Positions 1-9,155 of a DNA stretch of 22,949 nt are shown piece after piece. The position numbers and the translations under genes were made by a program. This stretch comes from Paramacrobiotus richtersi (lineage: Eukaryota > Tardigrada > Eutardigrada > Parachela > Macrobiotidae): NCBI GenBank assembly GCA_034698045.1, contig JAQGAU010000885.1, positions 1 to 22,949 of the forward strand. The letters are read 5' to 3'. The notes below the pieces were generated by a model that was not told where the DNA came from, ran no database searches, and worked only from the letters and a program-made list of their open reading frames with translations. Numbering within the stretch: the stretch's first letter is position 1; every line of letters begins with the position of its first letter.

Positions 1-540
1 TGGGTGCAACGACTACAGGTGCGCGGCTGTCTTGATTTCACTTATAGTTATAGCAATGGGTGGAAGATCGTCTTAAGTTGTGCATGCGCTATGTACGATT
101 CTGATATACGATGCGAACAGACAGTCGTAATAATTGAGGTGGACAATAATATGAAAGTCCATGATAAATCCATGTCGTTACAGCGGTCTCGCTGGCCATT
201 GCGTAAAGAATCCAGATACTCGCTCAAATCTCTTAACTCTTAAGGCTCCAGTCGGCCGAGTGGTGGCGCCAGCTGGACGGCCGCCCTGACGTCCCCAAAG
301 TGCATGCATGTACAGTAGAAGCCGCGGCCAGGAGACACCTATACCACTTTCTCTCTACGCAAACATCGTATAACTGCCCTCTTCCTGAACAGGCCCGGTT
401 GACAGCAATTCGACATAGCTGCAGACAATGAACAAATATTTCACAACAAGACGTGCTGTCATGCTATAGTCATATGTCAATTGCAATAGCGCAGCTGCAT
501 GGAAAAAGCCACAATTTGCCGGCCCAAATGGTAACAGCAC
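1..540. other. No gene recognised
   Basis: Only short ORFs of 61-79 codons without gene-like codon use are visible. I see no repeat, RNA gene or recognisable protein segment. The AG at 539-540 could be the splice acceptor of the coding segment that follows. Confidence 0.5.
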
Positions 541-1149
541 TAGTACTACAACGCAACGTTAAGCCGCTGGCAAGCTGGTGCCCTCGGCAAACGACAGACG
601 CCGGCCTCCGTCGCGCCGGTGCGCAGCAACCGAGACGCCGTTGTCGCTGACCAGACCACCCATCGGTGGTGTCCCGGTGTCCGCCTGGCGCGTCAGGGGG
701 TGCATCGGGGACTGTTCGTCCGGCAGCCAGCCGACCTCGACGCTCAAATTGAGCAGGGCCGGTTGCGCTGCGAGGCCGGGGTGGCATGGCATGCCCTGGC
801 GCGGGCGGAGCACGGATTCCGAGCGGGTAGAAGTCTCCTCCTCCGTATCGGTGACCGGATGACGGACAGGTTCGGCAGCTCCACAGTGGGAAAAATTGCC
901 AGATCTGGTGAGAGCGCCATGCAGCAGCTATTCCGTCCGGATTTTTTGCGTTGGAAATCAAAGAAACCATGGCCCAAGAGCCGAGTTTCTCTGCCTTCGA
1001 GCCCGTCCAGCAACGAACTCTCAACGAGTCCTGGAAGGAATGTCTGGACTGAGCCAAAAACTGCCACTGGCTGCAACAACTATAACTTGACCAATCACCA
1101 AGCTGAGCCCACTGACATAGGGATGACATTTAAGCCGATTTTGACCCAG
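541..1149 (+). CDS. Probable coding exon, unknown protein
   Basis: An open frame of about 200 codons runs from just after a TAG at 538-540 to a stop at 1156-1158. Third positions are mostly G or C, and the predicted protein is arginine-rich and mixed in composition (for example ADLDAQIEQGRLRCEAG). It looks more protein-like than the long overlapping minus-strand frame at 470-1129, which is rich in W, C and S. An acceptor-like TAG ends at 540. A CAG|GTGAAG donor at 1149/1150 would end the exon in phase 0 just before the GTGAA-rich tract. I recognise no domain. It could be an internal exon of a gene starting further left, or a relic. There is no upstream start codon in this frame after the TAG, only a GTG at 619, which supports an internal exon. 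Confidence 0.4.
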
Positions 1150-1305
1150 GTGAAGTGAAGTGAAACGTAAAAGTGAAGGTGTGAAATCAGTGTAATAGTG
1201 AAAGTGAAATGACGTCACTGTAGGACTTAGTATGGGAGACCGTCGCGGGAAGTGAAATGATTCGTGAAGTGAAGAGTGAAACGTGAAATTAGTGAAACAG
1301 TGATT
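1150..1305. repeat. GTGAA-rich imperfect tandem repeat
   Basis: The plus strand repeats AGTGAA, GTGAAGTGAA and GTGAAACGTGAAA many times with spacers such as ATGACGTCACTG. The tract is strongly purine-biased on one strand. It begins exactly at the predicted donor of the preceding exon and overlaps the end of the minus-strand segment at 1289-1510. Confidence 0.8.
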
Positions 1306-1510
1306 TCAACCCTACACTGACAGCATCCGGGCCGGGCCGCTTATATGTAGCTGGCGGTATACTGGCCGCATAATTAGCCCGCTTGTAGTCCCCGCGGTTG
1401 GGATCTGCATCGTCCACGGCGCTCAGAACGTCAGGGTGGCGTTCTGCTTGCAGTGAATGCAAGGTTCCGGCGCGGCGCGACGTATTCTTCACTGCGCCCA
1501 CAGTGGTCAC
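1289..1510 (-). CDS. Possible small minus-strand exon, unknown
   Basis: The frame begins at a GTG preceded by CCTAG, which may be a splice acceptor rather than a stop. It runs about 73 codons to a TAA in the GTGAA-rich tract. Codon use is gene-like, and the predicted protein is hydrophilic (for example HPDVLSAVDDADPNRGDYK). A GTCAGT donor-like site lies before the repeat tract, so the exon may end earlier than the stop. I recognise no family. A chance open frame is possible. Confidence 0.28.
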   Translation of the reverse strand: MTTVGAVKNTSRRAGTLHSLQAERHPDVLSAVDDADPNRGDYKRANYAASIPPATYKRPGPDAVSVGLKSLFH

Positions 1511-1791
1511 CTAGGCCACCGCGCCGCCCATTTCATCATGGTCACATTCGGGAACAGTGTTCCTGTGAGCTGCAGAATGTTTAGAACTGCGTGGGATCCC
1601 TTCAGTCGGAAAACACAGCTCCGCTTCAATTCGGCCCTGGTCCTACTTGCTTCGGCAGGGAAGCTACTTTTGCCGCCCCCAGAACGACCCACCCCCGGCG
1701 GCATGTGCGCCGTCGTCTCATGTCATTCCCTCAATCCCACCACCCTCGATATCGATATCGGTAACAAAAACTGCAACACTTGATTTAACAC

Positions 1792-2112
1792 CTAGCACGT
1801 GACCTGTCCTGCATACCCAGGGATGCCGAGACTGGCCACGCCCCATGACATCGCCGGCAGCTGCGTCGCCACGGCGTGTCTGACGGACCGGTTGTGGCAT
1901 CTCGGGATACGATCAGCAGACGACGGGCGACACCGCCGTATGTACCACATGACAGTTTTACCATGCTCGTTATAGGCAACTGATGATCCGGTTATTTTGC
2001 ATCCCGGGATGTGATCTTTCTGTCCTGGGTGACCCAGCCCGTACTTGTGCGGCAGCTCTTGTTCGGTACAGTTGCACAAACTCTGAGTGACCAATTCATT
2101 TGCATTTTGCAC
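1792..2112 (-). CDS. Possible 106-residue cysteine-containing protein or exon
   Basis: A complete minus-strand frame runs from an ATG at 2112 to a TAG at 1792. Residues of note are an early C-N-C, a GCK near residue 45, then RRCRP and RCHNR, giving spaced cysteines. No signal peptide or membrane segment is visible at the start, and the composition is compatible with a soluble domain. A CAG|GTCACG near the end could be a donor, in which case this is an exon. Family unknown. Codon use is better than in the flanking DNA, but no homologous copy elsewhere in the window supports it. Confidence 0.33.
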   Translation of the reverse strand: MQNANELVTQSLCNCTEQELPHKYGLGHPGQKDHIPGCKITGSSVAYNEHGKTVMWYIRRCRPSSADRIPRCHNRSVRHAVATQLPAMSWGVASLGIPGYAGQVTC

Positions 2113-2175
2113 GGGGATATAAGTTCATATAACCTTTCCATAAGGCGGATTAGCACGAACAGCGCTGCTGTATTC

Positions 2176-2925
2176 CTACAGACTACAAACCCCTAGTATT
2201 TCTGCACGGAAGGAGAGAACGGGAGGAGACACGTACGCCGGTTGGCATTGGCTAACAGTATAAGGCTGCGGAACCTGTGAAGACAGGCGTCCTGTACAGT
2301 GGGGGTCCGCTGCATGGTGTGCTTCGACCCGAAGTGTAGCGCACTTTGTGTTCTGCGGGAACGCGCGCGAGCTCCCTGTGGCCAGAACAACAGCAGCAGT
2401 ACAGTACACCCAGCCGTGGCGCAATACCTCGACTGGATACAGATTAGCTCCCATCGGTGACGTTACCATCACCCTCACCGGGGTAACGATACACGAACGG
2501 AGTAACGCCAGCACGACCCGCTCGACCACTTGGACCACCAGCACTGCCACCAGCATCCACGCTCCCCACGCCTGGGCTCCAACAGCGTCACCTACCCCTA
2601 CGGCTACTACCTGGGTTACTAGCAAATGGGCTGGACCTGGACGACTCACGGGCAGGAAACGAAGTAACTTCCGGTTGCAGTGTTTAGTGCTAAGGATTGC
2701 GCGTAGATCTGAGACTAGTGCCGCATGTTTCCCGGACAGACAGCGAAGGCCTACATGAGGTAATCTGTTGCGTGGATGGCTGTAACTTTGTGTCAGGTAT
2801 AGATGCACATATGCTTGATTTCGGCTTTTGATGCGAAACACTACCGTACAATGTTCTGCAACATACTTGCAGTGGTCAGTCGATGACGATAAGAGCTGCA
2901 AAGTAATTTGTATCATACTTATCAT
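2176..2925 (-). CDS. 249-codon ORF with a hydrophobic middle, unknown
   Basis: This uninterrupted minus-strand frame of 249 codons is one of the longest in the window. The middle, roughly residues 105-160, is valine-, alanine- and leucine-rich and could span a membrane (for example MLVAVLVVQVVERVVLALL). The ends are ordinary. The hydrophobic run comes from GTG/GTC-rich DNA whose plus strand encodes a threonine/serine-rich run. Another minus frame there gives a glycine/serine-rich run. So the composition could reflect low-complexity DNA rather than a real protein. No motif identifies a family. Confidence 0.28.
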   Translation of the reverse strand: MISMIQITLQLLSSSTDHCKYVAEHCTVVFRIKSRNQAYVHLYLTQSYSHPRNRLPHVGLRCLSGKHAALVSDLRAILSTKHCNRKLLRFLPVSRPGPAHLLVTQVVAVGVGDAVGAQAWGAWMLVAVLVVQVVERVVLALLRSCIVTPVRVMVTSPMGANLYPVEVLRHGWVYCTAAVVLATGSSRAFPQNTKCATLRVEAHHAADPHCTGRLSSQVPQPYTVSQCQPAYVSPPVLSFRAEILGVCSL

Positions 2926-4191
2926 TCAGGTTAGTTTAAATAGCTCCTCAATAAGCCTGGCTTCCTGAATTTTGATTGTGTTAATTGCACTTTGTCGCAA
3001 TACGTCAGTCTAGTCCTTATACGAATACTTCTCCATTCGGACGCTGCAGTGCAAACTACGCGTTTAAACTGCACATGGATATATAGACGTAAATTGAAGT
3101 ATGAATAACATTTTTTTGTTTCATTTACATGCTACGTTAATTACATCTGACGTACAGTTTAAGTTATCATGTGACCGCCTTCCGTAAGATGCAAACAAGA
3201 TTCTTTTGCACGATTTGGCAACCGCGTCCCTGTCCCGAAGCTTTCCGGCGGGCGACTGCACTCAGACATACAGCCTACAGGTACAGTATATTTTGATGAC
3301 AAACAGAAATAGACCACATGCGGCCGAAAAACCCGAAACCGTTGCATAACCGACAGAAAGTACGGTTACCTACCGCCTAACACTGCGGTGCTGCTGGGTT
3401 TGGCCGAGTTCGAAAAGTTCAGAGTCAGGCGAAGGCAGAAGCAATTCGAAAACCGTTAGGTTTTCGCAAAAATCTTTAATCGCAATTGTATGACAAGTGG
3501 CCTCCCTAGCCATGATAGGAGTAATGTCCCTCTTTATTCTGCATTGTTCAAAGCATCAGGCAGCGTCATAAACCAAGGACTGTAACGCCGTGAAAGTGGT
3601 CTCTTTAATATGTGTGTCTAGGGGCAAATCAACTTCCGGTCCAGGATCTCTAGTCAGCCGCCCGGGTACGGTACGAACGCATGCGGTCTGCAAACTTTTG
3701 TCACTTGGCTTGACGCATTAAATTGTTTGCCTCACGCCCTCGAGGCGGCCGCCTGATGGAACGCATAATTACAAGCCAATCTGCGCCTGTTCTCTGTAAA
3801 ATTCCTTCAGCTCCAAAGGGCGGTTGCCCGAATTTCGAGGGCAATGACTCATGAGGCTTGTGCCTATTAGCTTGTGCAAAAATATTTTTAATGTTGCGAT
3901 CGTCCTTTATTAATTTTTATGTGAGTAATTTACAGACTTTGTTATAATGTTATTTGGTATGGCTGTTGGTCTCATTTCCAGAGTATTTCCAGTAGTATTG
4001 TAGCTTGATTTGTGATCGTCAGCGAATCACCAATTCCACGTACCGTAAAATATGATTATTAACGTGACAAAACGGTAGGTAGCCTCGCTGCTTTGTTATA
4101 CTGCTGCTCGTCGAAGGCGAGAAAAGATCGCTTGTTCCTCCTGTATAACAGTTCTTCGCTGCAGTTTCGTTGATGAAAAACGTTGTCGTAG
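2926..4191. other. Non-coding stretch upstream of copy A
   Basis: No convincing ORF is present on either strand. Just before it, an ATG at 2725 opens a 12-codon frame ending ATGAG|GTAATC at 2759, which leaves phase 2. That is the phase needed to splice to the copy A acceptor at 4190-4191. This makes it a possible first exon, but a short match of this kind can arise by chance. Confidence 0.4.
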
Positions 4192-4435
4192 GGTATTGGC
4201 ATTGGGAAAAGGCAGGGACTGGCTCGGTGTGGTGCGCCATGGGACGACGAAGACGGGTGTCTCTGGATGGGTCCCCAGCTGCAGCTGGGGCGCTCGACAG
4301 ACAATCTCCACAGCCAGTGGGCTGCTGCAGAACCCAGCAACTGTGGCCACCAAATTTCCCGTTCCGCCCCCATCCCTTCTTACGCAAGACCCACAGACGA
4401 GCATGATTCTCGACGACTGTGTGCACACACTGAAG
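4192..4435 (+). CDS. Copy A, upstream exon
   Basis: The acceptor is GTCGTAG ending at 4191, and one base completes a split codon before an open run of 81 codons. The donor at 4436 is in phase 0. A 25-bp block at 4203-4227 is identical to 20577-20601 in copy C and encodes the shared GKGRDWLG. Confidence 0.6.
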
Positions 4436-5731
4436 GTGCTGTGGACCTTTTTCTGCCTTGGGATCTTACAACTTATTACAGATCTTGTAACTGTTGTTGC
4501 AGGAAGCAAAAAGGCAACACAACAAGACTGAGAATTTGATAGCGGTCGTTGAAGAATTGCTAGCGGAGGCCATGACGCGAGGAGGCCAACAGGCGGAGAC
4601 CGGGGTGGCAACGAACGAGGAATATTCACAGTAAGTGACAGCCGTCGAGCATACAATTAACAATCATCCACCCTGATTCTGAGCCAAGTGGCGAGAAAAC
4701 AAATTTGCGCAGCGTTGGGGACGAGGTGGTGGTTATTTCTCGGTGGGAAACATTTTGGAACGTGTGATTGAGGGGAGTCGTGGTCATAATCATAAAAATC
4801 GTTGTTTTATACCGTCTTACCGTTTTTTGATGGTGCTTACGATAATATTTACTAATTACGGTATTACGATAATAATATATACTTTCAACTGCGGTTCAGG
4901 ATTATGATACTGAGCAAATACTGACAAATCCAGTCAAATTGCACTGCGTAACAAAGATTACTACGGCTGCACTGCTTAATTATATAACAAATTTATTAAT
5001 TCATTTTAATGAATATTCCGTTTCCTACATGTGAACGCATGGACACACAACCATAGTACAGCTGCAGCTCTGGTTTTATTTGGGTATTAGAAATAATATT
5101 TAGGTTGCTTTTAACAGGAACTTCGCAATTGAGAAATGCAGCAGAAATCTGTAAATGTTGGAGACAGTTTGAAGCAGTCACCAGTACTATTTGTTTTGAC
5201 AGGTACCTGCTGACACTGGAGAAGAAAGGCGTGGTGGATGAAGATCTGCACAAGATGTTCACCAGTGGCGAGAGGTATGAGCCCTGGAAGAGGCTCCTGC
5301 AAGTGCTATTCCCCGCGCACTATGGCTTCCGCGTGGCCGAGGAGAAATTGCGCACGGCAACCTTCTACTCCGCATCGGAGAACAAGATGGTCAAGCAGGA
5401 CGAGCCGTTCATTGTGGTGCAGAAGCGAGCGGCCGACGGCAGCTGGCCGGTGCTGTTACTGGCCCAGGGCTACGGGCGGCAGTTGGAGGAGCATCTGCAG
5501 GAGCGCTTCCCCAGCGTCGTCCGCTCCCTGGTCAAGATGGCGGAGCGTCTGCGGTACGAGGGAGGAGCTAACGACAGCCTGGCCTTGCTGGCCTTTTTCG
5601 CTGAGGACTTTTGCTGGCACATCCACCACAAAGACGCAGATCCCGTCTGCCAGGGCCCGAGCTGTGACGTGCGCGAGGCCTCATCATCCAGTGCGCTGTT
5701 CCAGATCGCTCATTTCGTTCGCTCTCTGTAG
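4192..5731 (+). CDS. Copy A of a three-member unknown gene family (three exons seen)
   Basis: Exons are 4192-4435, 4503-4630 and 5203-5731, joined by GT-AG introns of 67 and 572 bp. The three exons stay in frame and give about 299 residues after the split first codon, ending in TAG. Exon 1 is serine- and glycine-rich and begins with a short GKGRDWLG block. Exon 2 is charged and likely helical (ENLIAVVEELLAEAM). Exon 3 is a conserved domain. Copy C at 20566-22105 has the same exon count, the same phases and nearly the same length, which supports both models. I recognise no domain and propose no function. The start codon lies in an upstream exon not located. The donor of exon 1 (AAG|GTGCTG) is weak. 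Confidence 0.75.
4503..4630 (+). CDS. Copy A, middle helical exon
   Basis: The exon lies between a TTGTTGCAG acceptor and a strong GTAAGT donor and is 128 bp long. It enters in phase 0 and leaves in phase 2, matching the 137-bp exon of copy C. The end reads E-E-Y-S then Q across the junction, comparable to V-E-Y-F-K in copy C. Confidence 0.7.
5203..5731 (+). CDS. Copy A, C-terminal conserved domain exon
   Basis: After TTTTGACAG the exon encodes 175 residues to a TAG. In order along the domain are YLLTLEKKG, YEPWKRLLQVLFP (near residue 30), KRAADGSWPVLLLA (near 75), FPSVVRSL, LALLAFFAEDFCW (near 130) and a final FVRSL. Roughly half the aligned positions match copy C. The mix of aromatic and aliphatic core positions with charged surface positions suggests a folded alpha/beta or helical domain. 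No catalytic motif is obvious and there is no signal peptide or membrane segment here. Confidence 0.85.
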
Positions 5732-6758
5732 GCTTATGGTTTCATTTCTTGGTTGTTTACGGTTTTCCTACTGCCCATAATGTGCTGTCTACGCGTCAGG
5801 ACATAATATGTTGTCACTAAGTTTATCCTGGCAAGTACAGTTTCGACCAAAACTGTTGGTCATTGTGTCCCTGGTGTAGAAATTTGACGTGCTGTATATT
5901 CAAACACTGTTATGTGAACAACATTCGCATTTACGAATCGGGGCGTCAGTGAATGTCCGTAAAGAAGAAGCTTTCTCAAGATGCATCTTCTATCAGTTGT
6001 TCAGATGATAGTATGAGCAGTTGCAACTCTGGGTACACAGAATCCGTGAAGTGGACGTCATCTGGTTGCAGTGAATCACTCCATTGTTGTTAGAGGCGCA
6101 CACGTGTCTGACAGCACATCGAAACCGGTGGACGCTGTCCAGCTGTCCACCGCCATAACAATGCAGCGCGGTGCCCACGAGCTAGCCGGTACAGCTGTAA
6201 TGACCCGGCCACATCATAATAAACCAAAAAACGTACCGCCTACCTCCAAACTGAGAATTTTCAGCCGGAGTTTTTTGCTGGTCTTGCATATCAAGTCCGA
6301 ATTCAGCGTTGAATACAAACTGTTTGATTTGGCAGCGTCAGTTTATTTCATTCGCTGCTAAAGTGTTGGAAGCCGAAGCAGACTGCTTTTTTGTTTTTTC
6401 ACAGAATTTGGTGGTTTGCGCAAACTTGACACATAGCAAAACCACGATACTGCCCGTTTGTCGAAAGATCAAAACTTACTCGAAACTGTTTCGCCTTTTC
6501 ATCTGACGCAATAAATTACTGAATAACAGCTTTGCACGAACTGTGACGAACAAGATCTTTCCGATAAGTCTACACATTTTCATCGAGGTCAGATAATGTA
6601 CCAGCTGTCCAGAACATGCAGACGGCTCGTACAATGTATAGGCTTACAAATATTGTACAGTCGATTAACAACTTTGAAACAGTAAACATTATAAAAAATA
6701 AGCACAGTTCTCTGACAATCACATGCAGGCTAATGCAGCTACTCAGCGTATACGACCT
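5732..6758. other. Intergenic, no gene recognised
   Basis: This holds the 3' flank of copy A and AT-rich DNA with short ORFs of 61-96 codons that lack gene-like codon use. I see no clear repeat, RNA or splice-bounded coding segment. Confidence 0.5.
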
Positions 6759-6987
6759 TTACTTGCGCCAGTTACCGCCATAACCACCGAAAGGTCCATC
6801 GCTATCATAATCGCCCAATGAGTCCTGGAATAGGCGACCCCCGCCCCGCCCCGTGCCCTCGTCCATATCCCCCGCAACCTCCGTAGCGCCGTAACCTCTG
6901 TAAGCCCCATATCCTCCACGGTTTTGGGGAACAGGGGATATGTTATCAATGAGCATGCGATGATATGGGAGGTTCCGTACGACTTCA
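6759..6987 (-). CDS. Terminal exon of a glycine/tyrosine-rich protein
   Basis: The minus-strand frame is open from a TGA just above 6987 down to a TAA at 6759-6761. The last 50 or so residues are rich in glycine, tyrosine, arginine and aspartate, with repeats such as RGGYGAYRGYG, GTGRGGG and FGGYGGNWRK. The preceding stretch (FEVVRNLPYHRMLIDN) is ordinary. This composition is common in secreted structural, cuticular and antimicrobial animal proteins and also in RNA-binding tails. I cannot choose between these. An internal ATG at 6956 is possible, but the frame upstream is open, so a 5' exon probably lies above 6987. It was not identified. Confidence 0.5.
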
Positions 6988-7809
6988 AATAGAAATCAGG
7001 TTTTTAATCATGTCTACAACCCTACCACTGCCGCAGTCCGTAGTCCCTCCACAGTGACTGCAGCGACGACGATTATAACAACGAGCCCCGAAAAGAGATC
7101 TCCAAGCACCAAAACATTATCCATCGTTTCCATGCAATCGTTACGTACGGGTAACAATTAGTATGATATGATTCTGGTGTGCCGACTAACTGACAGCACA
7201 GTACGTATCTCCGACTGTGATAAGTGCTCGACAAGACGCTCTCCATGCAGGCATCTGCGGAAACCGGTAGTAGTTACAGTTCTAGTCATCGATGGAGGAG
7301 TAATTACATACACGTGTATCGGCGTTACCTGAGCCATTCTTGCATTGCAATTAGCACATCAAGTAGAGTATGTGTCATTGCAGTGGCTTTGTTCTGAATA
7401 TATCGATCTACGTATACGTACAGATACATTGAGGCACGGGTTGTGTCTTGTGAGTAAATCAGAGTAAGACAGACTTACCCCACGGCAGCGTCGATCTTAC
7501 AGCTGCAGGTGTGCGACCGGTTGGTATCTCGACAATGCTGTTGACACTTCTTTCCCACAGTCTGACTGCACAATTATCATGCAGAAGAACTATCAATTTT
7601 AATGTGCAGCATCGTTTCTGTGGATATCTATCCGACAAAATCACCATCCTTAACTCAGGGCGTTGACGTAATGCACCTGGTTATATATGGGTTCACTACA
7701 TTTCGTTCAACCTGCTGGGACAAGTAAACAAACGCTGAAAACAATGGCGCAGCTGAGCTATCCAAATATTGTTGGTCCTGACCGCTGGGTATGGCGGACA
7801 TTCTGAAAG
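6988..7809. other. Intergenic or intron, no gene recognised
   Basis: Only one short minus ORF (7459-7647) is seen, without recognisable content. Part of this may be the intron upstream of the glycine-rich exon. Confidence 0.4.
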
Positions 7810-8336
7810 TACCGCTGCCTGATCCACTACATGGACCTCCTCCCGGGTGAGAAGGGCCGCTTCTTTCCTATTGGCCATTACGGCAAGCTGAGCCCAAACA
7901 CGGCGGTAAGCAGTGCGGCAGTTTGTAGCGCGCATCTCGTATACATGCATATAAAATTGTATGAAGCTGGTACAAGTATAGACGCACAAAACGCCGCACA
8001 ATGCAGTACTGTTAAAATACATCATATGCATGCGAATATAATGCAACGTCCTGTGCTCCTTCAGAGTGGTTCCGGGACGTGTACGTTCTATTCCACCAAG
8101 TGGCGCACAAGTCGCCGTGGTTGGGCACGGGCCTGCTGACCAGCACCGGGGCAAGTGGCCCGGCCGTCGCAAGTTCCTGACGCCCGCCTTCCACTTCCAG
8201 ATCCTCACCGATTTTCTCGAGGTCTTCTATGAACAGAGTCTCGCCCTAGTGCAGCAGTTGCTGAATAATGCCGACGGCCGAAAAGAGCTTGATATTCATC
8301 CCTTTGTTCCCAGATGCATGCCGGACCTTATCTGCG
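7810..8336 (+). pseudogene. Fragment of a CYP4-type cytochrome P450, frameshifted
   Basis: The exon at 8065-8336 follows a CTCCTTCAG acceptor. It reads SPWLGTGLLTSTG, loses one base near 8151, and continues KWPGRRKFLTPAFHFQIL, then FLEVF-x-EQS and DIHPFVPRCMPDLIC. This is the CYP4 helix B'-helix C region, including the W-x-x-x-RR pattern that contacts haem propionates. It ends TGC G|GTAGGT, where CYP4 genes continue with ETAMG. Upstream, 7810-7905 reads LLPGEKGRFFPIGHYGKL, resembling the proline-rich hinge after the membrane anchor, and ends at a GTAAGC donor. I cannot find the I-helix, ExxR or the cysteine haem ligand. The gene looks truncated and inactive unless the missing base is a sequencing error. 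Confidence 0.75.
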
Positions 8337-9155
8337 GTAGGTCTTGGTCGGACGAGGATTGCTACGTGCCCTTTCTGCTAGCCAGCGGGGGCAACGGTCC
8401 TCCCTTTCAGCACCTGGTTAAAACCGGAGATCTTCGTGGGCAACGCATCGGGCATGCAACGGGCGGACTACTAGGTGCCTGTCGGACTACTCGGCGGCCG
8501 CTTCACTGCTGCCGCCGACGGCTCTGCCCTGCGCGCTGACCCTCGGCATGCTTTACGCCATCTCCGCTGTGGCTGGACTTGGCCGAGGGCATACTCGTCT
8601 GCCAACACTTGTTGGTTTCTTGCAGAATATGGCCACCGATGAATTTCAACAGAGCGGCTACAAGGTTTCCTAAGATGGTGGCAGGAAAATGGAAGAAAGA
8701 TCAAAGATGCTGCCAGTAAAAAATGCAACCTGCAGTATTTATTTTGCCAACGTACCAGATTTTCCATGATTTGTACCAGAGACTGGTGTATCTTATGATT
8801 CTGCGTTAAGGTATGCTTTGTAATTTCTGTTTTGGGTTCTTAAATCCATAAAGCGTATCCCAATATACGTGTGGGTACGGAAGTTCGCACTTGCAGTTTT
8901 TCGGTGAGTTCTGTACTTTTTGTTTTGAGCACATAGATCTTCGCGGCACTTGTGCTTAACTGTAACCAGGCATTGTTATAACATTCGATATAGCATACAT
9001 ACAGAGAGAGCGAACAATGCTGTTGTTCTCGAATTACTAGCGTGTAGCATCCGGTCAGGGCATCCGCAGTGTGCTGCAGTTACAGGCTTACAGCTGAGTA
9101 GGAATTGATCAGATTTAATTGCATAAAGCCATCAATCATGAGAAGATGTCACTTG
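8337..9155. other. P450 3' flank and intergenic
   Basis: GC-rich open stretches at about 8420-8640 may be further P450 remains, but no P450 motif can be read with confidence. From 8700 on the DNA is AT-richer and non-coding. TTTATT at 8738-8743 is an AATAAA on the minus strand, about 410 bp past the stop of the six-exon gene, and may be its polyadenylation signal. Confidence 0.4.

Noticed and set aside
470-1129. Minus-strand 219-codon ORF
   Set aside because: It overlaps the plus frame at 541-1149, which has better codon bias. The minus product is rich in W, C, S and P and looks like an antisense shadow.
4096-4656. Minus-strand 186-codon ORF sharing SQSLPFP with a minus ORF near 20.57 kb
   Set aside because: The shared string is the reverse complement of the 25-bp block conserved between copies A and C. 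The plus-strand exon model explains it with matching phases.
5238-5780. Plus-strand 180-codon ORF overlapping the copy A domain exon
   Set aside because: It is an out-of-frame shadow of the conserved domain, with an R/S/W-rich product and no counterpart in copy C as a protein.
7696-8208. Minus-strand 170-codon ORF
   Set aside because: It runs antisense through the P450 fragment and its intron. The P450 match on the plus strand is unambiguous.
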